From NCBI GenBank assembly GCA_910577015.1, contig CAJTKU010000002.1, positions 1 to 64,000 on the forward strand: DNA of 64,000 nucleotides, in the 5' to 3' direction. Below, one piece after another: positions 17,291 through 25,119 of this stretch; the stretch's first letter is position 1, and each line of letters starts with the position of its first letter. Source of the stretch: an uncultured Lachnospiraceae bacterium (GTDB taxonomy: Bacteria; Bacillota; Clostridia; Lachnospirales; Lachnospiraceae). The position numbers and the translations under genes are program-made. A model generated the notes under the pieces. That model ran no database searches. It was given only the letters and a program-made list of their open reading frames with translations, and was not told where the DNA came from.

Positions 17291-18640
17291 ATGAGCGCAA
17301 AAGTTACATTGGATTATTCCAAAACAAGTCCTTTTATTTCCGCAGAAGAAATAGAGATGATGAAGAAGCAGACGCTGGACGCTAAGGAAGTGCTGGTGGG
17401 TAAGTCCGGCGCAGGCAATGATTTCTTGGGCTGGATTGATTTGCCGGTAAACTATGACAGGGAAGAGTTTGCACGTATCAAGGAAGCGGCTAAGAAGATT
17501 CAGGAAGATTCAGAAGTTTTGCTGGTTATCGGTATCGGCGGCTCTTATCTGGGAGCGCGTGCCGCCATTGAATTTTTGGGACACAGTTTTTACAATGTGG
17601 TGGACAAGAGTATCCGCAAGGCGCCTGAAATTTATTATGTGGGCAATTCCATCAGTTCCACCTATATCAGACATCTGATGGATGTGGTGGGCGACAGGGA
17701 TTTTTCCGTTAACATGATTTCCAAGTCCGGCACGACCACGGAGCCTGCCATTGCTTTCCGTGTTTTTAAGGAGATGCTTGAAAAGAAATACGGCAAAGAA
17801 GGCGCGGCAAAGAGAATTTATGCCACCACCGACAAGGCAAAGGGCGCGTTAAAGCATGTTGCCGACGAGGAAGGATACGAGACATTTGTGGTGCCCGATG
17901 ACGTGGGCGGCCGTTTTTCCGTTCTGACGGCAGTCGGCCTGCTTCCCATTGCAGTCAGCGGCGCGGACATTGACAAGTTGATGGAGGGCGCTGCAAGCGG
18001 AAGGAAGTACGCGCTTGAAAATGCTTTTGAAGAAAACGACGCCCTGCAGTATGCGGCGCTTCGCAATATTTTGTTAAGAAAGGGCAAGGCAGTGGAAATT
18101 CTGGCAAACTACGAGCCCAGCCTGCATTATGTTTCCGAATGGTGGAAACAGCTTTACGGCGAGAGCGAGGGCAAGGACCAGAAGGGTATTTTCCCCGCAA
18201 GCGTGGATTTGACAACGGATTTGCATTCCATGGGACAGTTTATCCAGGACGGTTCCCGCATTATGTTTGAAACAGTCCTTGATGTGGAGAAATCCCGTGA
18301 AGAACTTATTATCGGAGAAGAACCCGTTGATTTGGACGGTTTAAACTATCTGGCAGGCAAGACGGTTGATTTTGTCAACAAGAGCGCCATGAACGGCACC
18401 ATTCTTGCCCACACCGACGGACAGGTGCCGAACTTCCTTGTAAGGATTCCGGAAGTAAACGAGTTTTATCTGGGCGAGCTTTTCTACTTCTTTGAATTTG
18501 CCTGCGGCGTAAGCGGCTACTTAAACGGGGTAAATCCCTTCAACCAGCCCGGCGTGGAAAGCTACAAGAAGAATATGTTTGCTCTTCTCGGAAAGCCCGG
18601 ATACGAGGCCCAGAGGGAAGAACTGTTAAAGAGATTATAA
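17291..18640 (+). CDS. pgi: Glucose-6-phosphate isomerase
   Basis: This 449-residue enzyme interconverts glucose-6-phosphate and fructose-6-phosphate in glycolysis. Family signatures are VIGIGGSYLGARAAIEFLGH, MISKSGTTTEPAIAFRVFKE (phosphate-binding loop), GGRFSVLTAVGLLPIAVSG, and the C-terminal GVNPFNQPGVESYKKNMFAL region with the catalytic residues. The ATG at 17291 follows GAGGAGTG. Length and motifs match the shorter Firmicutes form. A hairpin follows the gene, then repeat copy C. Confidence 0.96.
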   Translation: MSAKVTLDYSKTSPFISAEEIEMMKKQTLDAKEVLVGKSGAGNDFLGWIDLPVNYDREEFARIKEAAKKIQEDSEVLLVIGIGGSYLGARAAIEFLGHSFYNVVDKSIRKAPEIYYVGNSISSTYIRHLMDVVGDRDFSVNMISKSGTTTEPAIAFRVFKEMLEKKYGKEGAAKRIYATTDKAKGALKHVADEEGYETFVVPDDVGGRFSVLTAVGLLPIAVSGADIDKLMEGAASGRKYALENAFEENDALQYAALRNILLRKGKAVEILANYEPSLHYVSEWWKQLYGESEGKDQKGIFPASVDLTTDLHSMGQFIQDGSRIMFETVLDVEKSREELIIGEEPVDLDGLNYLAGKTVDFVNKSAMNGTILAHTDGQVPNFLVRIPEVNEFYLGELFYFFEFACGVSGYLNGVNPFNQPGVESYKKNMFALLGKPGYEAQREELLKRL

Positions 18641-18684
18641 CAAGGATGCCCATAAACGGAACTTTTGGCTATATGAGGAAGGAT

Positions 18685-18719
18685 AAATACGCAGACGTAG
18701 AACGCGCCTGCGTATTTTC
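18685..18719 (+). terminator. Hairpin terminator after pgi
   Basis: AAATACGCAG (18685-18694) pairs perfectly with CTGCGTATTT (18708-18717), followed by a short T tract. Confidence 0.55.
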
Positions 18720-18743
18720 AATGGATAAGGAGGCTGCGCTCCC

Positions 18744-18862
18744 GGATTTTGTGTGTGCGTGGGGGGAGGGCGTGCGGCAGCATATTTGTTCCAACAGGAC
18801 ACGGTCCTTTATGGAATCAAATATGCTGCCGCACGCCCTCCCCCCACGCACACGCAAAATCC
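18744..18862. repeat. Nested palindromic element, copy C (core deleted, very long arms)
   Basis: The arms 18744-18788 and 18818-18862 are 45 bases each with a single mismatch. They close a short centre, TTCCAacAGGACacgGTCCTttaTGGAA. Relative to the full copies, the inner GTAAAAAC stem and apical hairpin are missing. The junction lies exactly where the full element has two ACACG repeats. The arms contain GTGGGGGGAGGGCGTGCGG, not found in the other copies. It ends 32 bases ahead of the next start. Confidence 0.85.
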
Positions 18863-18894
18863 GCCCCCAGTCCCCTAAAGAAAGGAAAAAACGC

Positions 18895-19863
18895 ATGGAA
18901 AAACATCTGCAAATTGTAATACTGGAACGAAATAGTGTCGGAACGGATATAGACGTATCCTGCTTTGAGGAGCTGGGAGAGGTCGTCTGCTATGCGAACA
19001 CGGTTACGGAAATGGAAGTGCGGGAACGTATCAAAGAGGCGGATATCGTCATTGCCAATAAAGCGCCCCTAAGGGAAGAAACCCTGAAGGACGCCCCGCA
19101 CGTAAAAATGATTTGCGAGTTTGCCACGGGATATGATAACTGCGATATTGCCTATTGTAAAAGCAGGGGCATTAGGGTGGCCAATGTGGTGGATTATTCC
19201 ACCGCCATGGTGGCGCAGCACACTTTTACGCTGGCGCTTGCACTGAGCCAGAAGCTGGCATATTATGACGACTATGTCAAGTCCGGCAGGTACGGCGCGC
19301 AGGACAGGTTTTCCCATTTTGATGTGCCTTTTACGGAACTGGATGGCAAGACGTGGGGGATTATTGGCATGGGGCATATTGGAAGGAAGGTGGCGCAGAT
19401 TGCAACGGCCTTCGGATGTAACGTCATTTTTCATTCCATTACCGGAAACAGCACGGTGGATGCATACAGGCAGGTGGATAAGGATACATTATTTGCTGAG
19501 AGCGATTTTCTATCACTGCATTGTCCGTTGAGCGAGCTTTCCAGAAACCTGATAGACAAAAAAGCTCTCCAGAAAATGAAGAAAACAGCCGTTTTAATTA
19601 ATGTGGCAAGGGGAGGCGTGGTAAATAACCGGGATTTGTATGAGGCATTAATGAATGGGGAAATCATGGCGGCAGGTCTGGATGTGTTGGAAAAAGAACC
19701 TTTGGAAAGCGCCAATCCTTTAAGCCTGATTGATGACAGCAACCGGCTTATTATTACACCTCATCTGGCGTGGGGAAGCGTGGAGGCAAGAAGCCGCTGT
19801 GTAAAAGAAACTTTTTTGAATATACAGGCGTTTTTAAGGAACGAGGAGAGAAATCTGGTGTAA
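18895..19863 (+). CDS. D-isomer-specific 2-hydroxyacid dehydrogenase
   Basis: This 322-residue NAD-dependent oxidoreductase has the dinucleotide-binding loop GMGHIGRKVAQIA at about residue 152, followed by the catalytic set: Arg in NVARGGVVN, Glu in LDVLEKEPLE and His in ITPHLAWGS. It reduces 2-keto acids such as hydroxypyruvate or glyoxylate to the D-hydroxy acid; the exact substrate cannot be read. The ATG at 18895 follows AAAGGA; the reading frame continues upstream through repeat copy C, which is not coding. Confidence 0.9.
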   Translation: MEKHLQIVILERNSVGTDIDVSCFEELGEVVCYANTVTEMEVRERIKEADIVIANKAPLREETLKDAPHVKMICEFATGYDNCDIAYCKSRGIRVANVVDYSTAMVAQHTFTLALALSQKLAYYDDYVKSGRYGAQDRFSHFDVPFTELDGKTWGIIGMGHIGRKVAQIATAFGCNVIFHSITGNSTVDAYRQVDKDTLFAESDFLSLHCPLSELSRNLIDKKALQKMKKTAVLINVARGGVVNNRDLYEALMNGEIMAAGLDVLEKEPLESANPLSLIDDSNRLIITPHLAWGSVEARSRCVKETFLNIQAFLRNEERNLV

Positions 19864-19900
19864 AACGGTTATATTGGGGAGAATAAAATAAAAATTTTTG

Positions 19901-19929
19901 TTGCCGTCCCATTACAAATGCGGTATCCT
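19901..19929 (+). promoter_or_regulatory. Sigma-A promoter for the PocR/chemoreceptor gene
   Basis: TTGCCG (19901-19906) and TATCCT (19924-19929) are separated by 17 bases, 53 bases ahead of the start. Confidence 0.45.
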
Positions 19930-19982
19930 AAAAGAAGAAGCTTGTTTTGATTACACAATTTTATATTTCAGGGGGTACGTGG

Positions 19983-20765
19983 ATGAATTTATTGGATTTT
20001 GTAAAGGTGGATGAGTTACAGAACATGCAGAATATGTTTGCAAGCGCAACGGGACTGGCAGCAGTTATTGTTGACAGGGAAGGTAATTTTGTCACTGAGC
20101 CGAGCAACCATACTGATTTTTGCATGAATTATACCAGACAGTCCTCTCTCGGGGCAAGAAGGTGCGCAAGATGCGATGCGGAAGGCAAAGGCGCATATTT
20201 CTGCCACGCCGGTCTGATGGAGTTTTCTGAGCCGATTATGGTGGAAGACAACCATCTGGGCAATATCATTGGCGGGCAGGCGCTTACGGAAGAGCCGGAT
20301 ATTGCAAAGTTTGAGCAGATGGCAGAGGAGTTTGATATTCCTAAGGAGGAATATATCGAAGCGCTCGGAAAGGTCGTTGTACGCTCTGAGGAGTCTGTGC
20401 GCGCGGCAGCCGATTTGCTTAGGGAAATGGTAAATATGCTTGTAAACTCACATTATGCTTTGGAAAAAGAGAAGGAGAAGCTTTCCGTTCTCTCGGAAAA
20501 AGTGGCGGATGTCATCGATGATTCCCAGCAGATTGTGACAAAGGCGGCGAGCCTTGAAAAGATTTCATACAAGCAAAATATTCTTTCCTTAAATGCTTCC
20601 ATAGAGTCTGCCCGTGCCGGCGACGCAGGACGGGGCTTTGCGATTGTGGCTAAACAGATTGGGGAACTGACAAGGGATTCTTCCGAAATATACAGTTCCA
20701 TTATGAAGGACGCGGATGCCATCCGTGTATCTGCGACCAAGCTGGATGAGATTTTTAAGAGCTGA
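19983..20765 (+). CDS. Soluble chemoreceptor-like protein with PocR sensory domain
   Basis: This 260-residue protein has an N-terminal PocR ligand-binding domain (about 8-150) with its cysteine-rich core: FCMNYTRQS, ARRCARCDAEG, FCHAGLMEFSEPI and GNIIGGQAL. A short C-terminal methyl-accepting-type signalling hairpin follows (ILSLNASIESARAGDAGRGF, then FAIVAKQIGELTRDSSEIY). It has no membrane segment, so it senses a cytoplasmic ligand. PocR domains are known from regulators of propanediol use and are thought to bind small hydrocarbons. The signalling part is much shorter than in full chemoreceptors. No che genes are in the window. Confidence 0.85.
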   Translation: MNLLDFVKVDELQNMQNMFASATGLAAVIVDREGNFVTEPSNHTDFCMNYTRQSSLGARRCARCDAEGKGAYFCHAGLMEFSEPIMVEDNHLGNIIGGQALTEEPDIAKFEQMAEEFDIPKEEYIEALGKVVVRSEESVRAAADLLREMVNMLVNSHYALEKEKEKLSVLSEKVADVIDDSQQIVTKAASLEKISYKQNILSLNASIESARAGDAGRGFAIVAKQIGELTRDSSEIYSSIMKDADAIRVSATKLDEIFKS

Positions 20766-20790
20766 TTGGAAGGAAGCGTAACAGCGTTAA

Positions 20791-21258
20791 GTGAAATACA
20801 TGATTGCAAAATGTAAAGAATTATTAATGAAATACAGGGAGATTGTTGTTTATCTGATTGTCGGTGTGCTCACAACCATCGTATCGTGGGGAGCCTGCTT
20901 TATCTGTGAATGGCTGTTTTTAAATCCGGATATATCCTGGCAGAATGATATTATCAATACCGTCGGATGGGTGGCAGGCGTCAGTTTCAGTTATCCGCTG
21001 AACAGAAAGTGGGTATTCAAAAGCACAAACCCGCATATATTGGGAGAATTTTGCGGATTCGCCGTATCCCGTCTTTCTACATGGATACTGGATATTGTAA
21101 TTATGAGGGTAACGGTAAACATATTCCAAATGCATTACTGGGTGGCAAAGGTATTTATCTCTTCTGTATTGGTTATGATTTTGAATTATGTATTCAGTAA
21201 AGTTCTTATCTTTAAAAAGAAAAGTTCCAAAGAGGTTTCTTCAGATAAGGAAGAATAG
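20791..21258 (+). CDS. GtrA family membrane protein
   Basis: This protein of up to 155 residues has four membrane segments and the GtrA pattern: YLIVGVLTTIVSWGACF, then FSYPLNRKWVFKS, and a C-terminal VLNYVFSKVLIF-like end (MILNYVFSKVLIFKKK). GtrA proteins are thought to flip polyprenyl-linked sugars across the membrane for surface polysaccharide decoration. The start is uncertain: GTG at 20791, ATG at 20800 or ATG at 20827, the last matching the usual N-terminus (MKYREIVVY). No glycosyltransferase is adjacent. Confidence 0.85.
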   Translation: MKYMIAKCKELLMKYREIVVYLIVGVLTTIVSWGACFICEWLFLNPDISWQNDIINTVGWVAGVSFSYPLNRKWVFKSTNPHILGEFCGFAVSRLSTWILDIVIMRVTVNIFQMHYWVAKVFISSVLVMILNYVFSKVLIFKKKSSKEVSSDKEE

Positions 21259-21271
21259 AAATAAAAGTAAA

Positions 21272-21304
21272 GGGTATCGGCATGAAAACCGATACCCTTT
21301 TATT
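21272..21304. terminator. Bidirectional terminator between gtrA-like gene and dapL
   Basis: GGGTATCGG pairs perfectly with CCGATACCC (21272-21298), followed by TTTTATTTT on the plus strand. It lies between convergent genes. Confidence 0.85.
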
Positions 21305-21323
21305 TTGCTTTGCCGTGTGGGAA

Positions 21324-22520
21324 TTAGAAAAGTCTGTCAAACCGTTCCATGGCTTCCTTTGTGTTTTCCCTGCTTCCGAAGGCTGTCAGGCGGAAGTAAT
21401 GTTTGCCGTTATTGCCGAATCCGGCGCCGGGTGTTCCCACAACCTGAATGTTATCCAGCAGATAATCGAAAAACTCCCAGGACTCCATTCCCTTCGGGCA
21501 TTCAAACCAGATGTAGGGTGAGTTTACGCCTCCGAAATAACGGATTCCCTTTTTGTCAAGACATGCTGCGATAATGCGGGCATTTTCCTGATAGTAGGCA
21601 ATGTTTTCACGGCACTGGCGCATTCCCTCTTTGGAAAATACGGCGGCGGCGCCTTTCTGGACGATATAGGAAACGCCGTTGAATTTCGTGGTCTGTCTGC
21701 GGTTCCACATGGCGTTTAAGGACATTTCCGAACCGTCTGCTGCGGCAAATTTCAATTCATTTGGCACAATGGTATATCCGCAGCGGGTTCCGGTAAACCC
21801 GGCGGTTTTGCTTAAAGAGCAGAACTCGATAGCACATTTTTTGGCGCCTTCTATGGCAAATATGCTGCGGGGCAGTGATTTGTCCGTGATAAAGCACTCA
21901 TAGGCGGAATCATACAGGATAATGGCGTCGTTGGCCAAAGCATAATCCACCCATTCCTGCAGCTGGGCATGATTGTATGCCGCGCCGGTAGGGTTGTTGG
22001 GGGAACAGATGTAGATGATGTCGGCATGGACGTTTTTGTCCGGCATCGGCAAAAAGTTGTTTTCCGCGTTGGCATTCATATACGTGATATTTCTGCCGTT
22101 CATGACGTTGGTATCCACATAAACAGGATATACGGGGTCCGGAATCAGGATGACATTGTCCTGTGCGAAGAGGTCCGTAATGTTGCCGGTATCGCTCTTT
22201 GCCCCATCGGACACGAACACTTCGCCTGCTTCTATGCTCACGCCGTTTTCGGCATAATAGTCTACTATGGCATTTCTCAAAAAATCGTATCCCTGTTCAG
22301 GGCCATAGCCTTTAAAAGTCTCAGAAGAGGCCTGTGCGTCCACGCCTTCATGCAGGGCGCGGATAACATTGTCCCCGATGGGAAGCGTGACGTCGCCGAT
22401 TCCCAGACGGATAATTTTTTTGTCCGGGTTTGCCTGTGTGTAAGCCGTTACACGGTGGGCAACCTCGGAAAACAGGTAATTTTGTTTTAAGTTCAGATAG
22501 TTTTCATTTAATTTAGGCAT
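21324..22520 (-). CDS. dapL: LL-diaminopimelate aminotransferase
   Basis: This 398-residue class I/II PLP-dependent aminotransferase fits DapL. It makes LL-diaminopimelate from tetrahydrodipicolinate in one step, for lysine and peptidoglycan. Signatures include IRLGIGDVTLPIGDNVI, FKGYGPEQGYDFLR, FVSDGAKSDTGNI, YICSPNNPTGAAY, the PLP lysine in FCSLSKTAGFTGTRCGY, and GTPGAGFGNNGKHYFRLTAF near the end. This pathway variant is common in anaerobic Firmicutes. AGGAGG-like bases precede the ATG. Confidence 0.95.
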   Translation of the reverse strand: MPKLNENYLNLKQNYLFSEVAHRVTAYTQANPDKKIIRLGIGDVTLPIGDNVIRALHEGVDAQASSETFKGYGPEQGYDFLRNAIVDYYAENGVSIEAGEVFVSDGAKSDTGNITDLFAQDNVILIPDPVYPVYVDTNVMNGRNITYMNANAENNFLPMPDKNVHADIIYICSPNNPTGAAYNHAQLQEWVDYALANDAIILYDSAYECFITDKSLPRSIFAIEGAKKCAIEFCSLSKTAGFTGTRCGYTIVPNELKFAAADGSEMSLNAMWNRRQTTKFNGVSYIVQKGAAAVFSKEGMRQCRENIAYYQENARIIAACLDKKGIRYFGGVNSPYIWFECPKGMESWEFFDYLLDNIQVVGTPGAGFGNNGKHYFRLTAFGSRENTKEAMERFDRLF

Positions 22521-22550
22521 ATATCCTCCATTTCTAAAGCCGCTTCGGCC

Positions 22551-23252
22551 TTATGCAAGCTGCGTTATCATGTGCGCTACCAGATTTGCGGAATGCTTTG
22601 CAGCAGCCCGCTCAAAGGTGGGGTAATCCATCTCGGCGCTGTCGTCCGCCTTATCGGAAATGGCGCGGATAACCACAAAGGGAATGCTGTTCAGATAAGC
22701 GCCGTGTGCAATGGAAGCGCCCTCCATTTCCACACAGTCGCCTTGAAATTCTTTTATTAACCGTTCTTTTACCTCTTTATTGGAAACAAACTGGTCGCCG
22801 CTTACCACCCTGCCTGTTCTGACATGAATGTCAGGGTTTACTTCCCGGCAGGAACGAACTGCTATGGCAGCCATGTCAGGGTCGGCCTGAAACTCCCGGC
22901 AGCCCATTTGCGGGACTTCGCCGGGCTTGTATCCGAATATTGTGGCGTCCATGTCATGATGCAGGGTGTCTGTTGAGACAAGGATATCCCCAATGTCAAG
23001 CGCCGGGTTTAACGAGCCTGCAACGCCGGTATTGATAATATGCGTCACGTGGAAAACATCCGCCAGAATCTGCACGCACAGTGCAGCATTTACCTTTCCG
23101 ATACCGGAACGTACAACGACTACCTCCACATCATGTAAGGTACCCGTATAAAAATCCATGGAAGCTTTTTTCACAATCTCTGTGACAGACATCTGATTTT
23201 TTAACTGCTCCACTTCCAATTCCATGGCGCCGATAATTCCGATTTTATTCAT
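22551..23252 (-). CDS. mtnN: 5'-methylthioadenosine/S-adenosylhomocysteine nucleosidase
   Basis: This 233-residue enzyme removes adenine from methylthioadenosine and S-adenosylhomocysteine. The catalytic Glu lies in the N-terminal GAMELEVEQL, the substrate-binding part is in VEMEGASIAHGAYLNSIPF, and the catalytic Asp is in RAISDKADD. GVAGSLNPALDIGDIL is a further family motif. It follows luxS by 15 bases, giving both steps of the activated methyl cycle (S-adenosylhomocysteine to S-ribosylhomocysteine to homocysteine). Confidence 0.95.
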   Translation of the reverse strand: MNKIGIIGAMELEVEQLKNQMSVTEIVKKASMDFYTGTLHDVEVVVVRSGIGKVNAALCVQILADVFHVTHIINTGVAGSLNPALDIGDILVSTDTLHHDMDATIFGYKPGEVPQMGCREFQADPDMAAIAVRSCREVNPDIHVRTGRVVSGDQFVSNKEVKERLIKEFQGDCVEMEGASIAHGAYLNSIPFVVIRAISDKADDSAEMDYPTFERAAAKHSANLVAHMITQLA

Positions 23253-23267
23253 CTGAAAACTCCTTTC

Positions 23268-23747
23268 TCAGTCCGGATAGATAAGGCGGCTGTCGTCCGC
23301 TTTATAGAGGACATTGTCCAGATACCTTGCCGCAAGGTAGTTTGCCATGGGCAGGTTCATGTCCAGGTAGTTGCCGCAGTCTTTAGGGGAAGCTCCCGGC
23401 ACTTCATCCTTGTACCCACGGATAAACTCGTATAATTCCACCATCAGGGGAAGAATATCCCTCGAGGAATAATCGCCTGCCAGTAAAAGGTAAAATCCGG
23501 TGCGGCAGCCCATGGGACCGAAATATATGGTTTTTTCCTTGTATGTAGGATGATTCCGCAAAAAAGTAGCTCCAAGGTGCTCTATGGTATGTACTTCCGC
23601 CGTGTTCATGACAGGTTCTTCATTGGGACTCGTCATGCGCAAATCAAAGGTAGTGATGGTTTCCGCGCCCACCTTGTCTTTACGGGAAACATAAACGCCG
23701 GGCTGGAGTTTAATATGGTCTATGGTAAAACTCGTGATTTTTTCCAT
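23268..23747 (-). CDS. luxS: S-ribosylhomocysteine lyase (LuxS)
   Basis: This 159-residue metalloenzyme cleaves S-ribosylhomocysteine to homocysteine and DPD, the AI-2 precursor. The metal ligands are visible as HTIEH (two His) and the Cys in GPMGCRTGFYLLLAGD. The start at 23747 (MEKITSF) has AAAGGA 9 bases upstream; an ATG at 23756 is too close to it. It is first in a two-gene operon with mtnN. An AI-2E family protein is encoded at 35033 but is not linked in an operon. Confidence 0.96.
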   Translation of the reverse strand: MEKITSFTIDHIKLQPGVYVSRKDKVGAETITTFDLRMTSPNEEPVMNTAEVHTIEHLGATFLRNHPTYKEKTIYFGPMGCRTGFYLLLAGDYSSRDILPLMVELYEFIRGYKDEVPGASPKDCGNYLDMNLPMANYLAARYLDNVLYKADDSRLIYPD

Positions 23748-23783
23748 GTCTGTCATTCCTTTCTTCCTTTCTTCCTACAAAAT

Positions 23784-23812
23784 AGAGTAGCGGATTCAGT
23801 CATAAAAGTCAA
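23784..23812 (-). promoter_or_regulatory. Sigma-A promoter for luxS-mtnN
   Basis: On the minus strand TTGACT (23812-23807) and TACTCT (23789-23784) are separated by 17 bases, 36 bases ahead of the luxS start. Confidence 0.6.
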
Positions 23813-23833
23813 GGGGTGTATTAGGGGAGGGGC

Positions 23834-23930
23834 GTATATTGCATGGCGGCAGCCCCGGCGTGTTTTTACCCGAGCGAGAGCGTGTCCTGTTGGAACAAAT
23901 ACACGCCGGGGCTGCCGCCATGCAATATAC
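23834..23930. repeat. Nested palindromic element, copy D (one core side deleted)
   Basis: Perfect 30-base arms (23834-23863 and 23901-23930) share GCATGGCGGCAGC with copy E and, with one change, copy A. The loop keeps only one side of the core (TTTTTACCCGAGCGAGAGCG and TGTTGGAACAAAT). The partner side with GTAAAAAC and the apical hairpin is gone. It lies between the divergent luxS and padR promoters. Confidence 0.85.
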
Positions 23931-23961
23931 TATTATAATATTATACTTAAATGAGAGAATA

Positions 23962-23994
23962 TACCTTGACAGGTGAGGTATATTGGTTTATAGT
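23962..23994 (+). promoter_or_regulatory. padR promoter with overlapping inverted repeat (likely PadR operator)
   Basis: TTGACA (23966-23971) and TATAGT (23989-23994) have an ideal 17-base spacer. The inverted repeat ATATACC...GGTATAT brackets the -35 box (about 23959-23984), a position where bound repressor would block RNA polymerase. Autoregulation by the PadR protein encoded next is inference. Confidence 0.6.
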
Positions 23995-24019
23995 ATATGT
24001 CAGAAAGAGAGGGATGCTT

Positions 24020-24343
24020 ATGTCTATTACATCCGACATTTTAAGGGGGCATACGGACGCCATTATTCTGGCACATCTTTTGGAACAGGACAGTTACGGA
24101 TATCAGATTAATAAGGATATCATGAAAAAAACGGAGAATAAGTATGAGCTGAAGGAAGCTACTTTGTATTCGGCGTTTAAGAGGCTGGAACAGGCGGGAT
24201 ACATCAGGACTTATTGGGGTGATGAAACCGTAGGGGCCAGACGACGTTACTATGCTGTGACGGAAGCGGGCAGAAAGGCTTACCAAAGCTACAAGAGGGA
24301 GTGGGAAGAAGCCAAGGCAATGATTGACCAGTTGATAAAATAA
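24020..24343 (+). CDS. PadR-family transcriptional regulator
   Basis: This 107-residue winged-helix repressor starts at the ATG after GAGAGGG. It shows the PadR core: DAIILAHLLEQDSYGYQINKD, the recognition region ELKEATLYSAFKRLEQAGYI, the wing RRRYYAVTEAGRKAY and a short C-terminal dimerisation helix. It is first in an operon with an HAAS-type membrane protein and a DUF4097 protein, a common three-gene set in Firmicutes. Confidence 0.92.
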   Translation: MSITSDILRGHTDAIILAHLLEQDSYGYQINKDIMKKTENKYELKEATLYSAFKRLEQAGYIRTYWGDETVGARRRYYAVTEAGRKAYQSYKREWEEAKAMIDQLIK

Positions 24344-24404
24344 CGGACGGAAACTTGGAAAACAAAAATGATTGTGCCACGGATGCGGCAGGATGGAGGA
24401 AAAT

Positions 24405-25082
24405 ATGAACGAGAAAATCAGGAAACATTTTAATGAGCTTTTTGCAGATGCGCCTAAGACAAGAAAGGCAATGGAAATGAAGGAAGAGATGATACAAAAC
24501 AGTATTGACAGGTATCAGGATTTGCTTGGAGAAGGATATTCGGAAACGGACGCCTATGAAAATGTCATCGGCTCAATCGGGGATGTCACGGAACTGTTTG
24601 AGGATTTGGAAGAAAAGAACCTGCTGAATCTGTCAGAGAGGGACAGGCGGAAAAAGGCAATATTGACTTCAGCCGCCGTCGGTATGTATATTTTTGCGGG
24701 CTGCGTCTTTTTCGGCTGTCAGATGCTTGACGGAATGTGGCGCACAGGCTGGGATTTTTCCATGCTGGCGCTGGTTCTGGCGGCAGTCTGCTGCATACCG
24801 CCGACCTGTATGCTGGTTTATGCGTCCAACATGTATCCGGATTATAAGAAAAAGGAAGAAGAAAACATGGTGGAGCACTATAAGGAATCAAAGCATTTGA
24901 GTAACAGGGAAAAGGCAATTAAGGGTTCTGTAAGCACCATTATCTGGACATTGGTAATTGTGTTGTATTTCCTTATCAGCTTTACTTCAAGCGCATGGTA
25001 TGTTACCTGGGTCATCTTTTTGATTGGCGCGTGTGTACAGGCGGTTTTTGAACTTTTGTACAGCCTGAAGCGTGGGGAATGA
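24405..25082 (+). CDS. HAAS/DUF1700-type membrane protein
   Basis: This 225-residue protein starts behind GGAGGAAA. Its N-terminal helical domain (about 1-80) has the pattern of PadR-linked HAAS/permease-prefix domains (FADAPKTRKAMEMKEEM, DRYQDLLGEGYSETDAYENVI, SIGDVTELFEDL). Four membrane segments follow in two pairs (about 85-140 and 180-220). In such operons this protein is thought to work with the PadR regulator and the DUF4097 protein, possibly in envelope-stress sensing; the exact function is unknown. Confidence 0.8.
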   Translation: MNEKIRKHFNELFADAPKTRKAMEMKEEMIQNSIDRYQDLLGEGYSETDAYENVIGSIGDVTELFEDLEEKNLLNLSERDRRKKAILTSAAVGMYIFAGCVFFGCQMLDGMWRTGWDFSMLALVLAAVCCIPPTCMLVYASNMYPDYKKKEEENMVEHYKESKHLSNREKAIKGSVSTIIWTLVIVLYFLISFTSSAWYVTWVIFLIGACVQAVFELLYSLKRGE

Positions 25083-25119
25083 AAAATATTAAGAAAGCAG
25101 CGCAGAAATGAGGGAAAAT

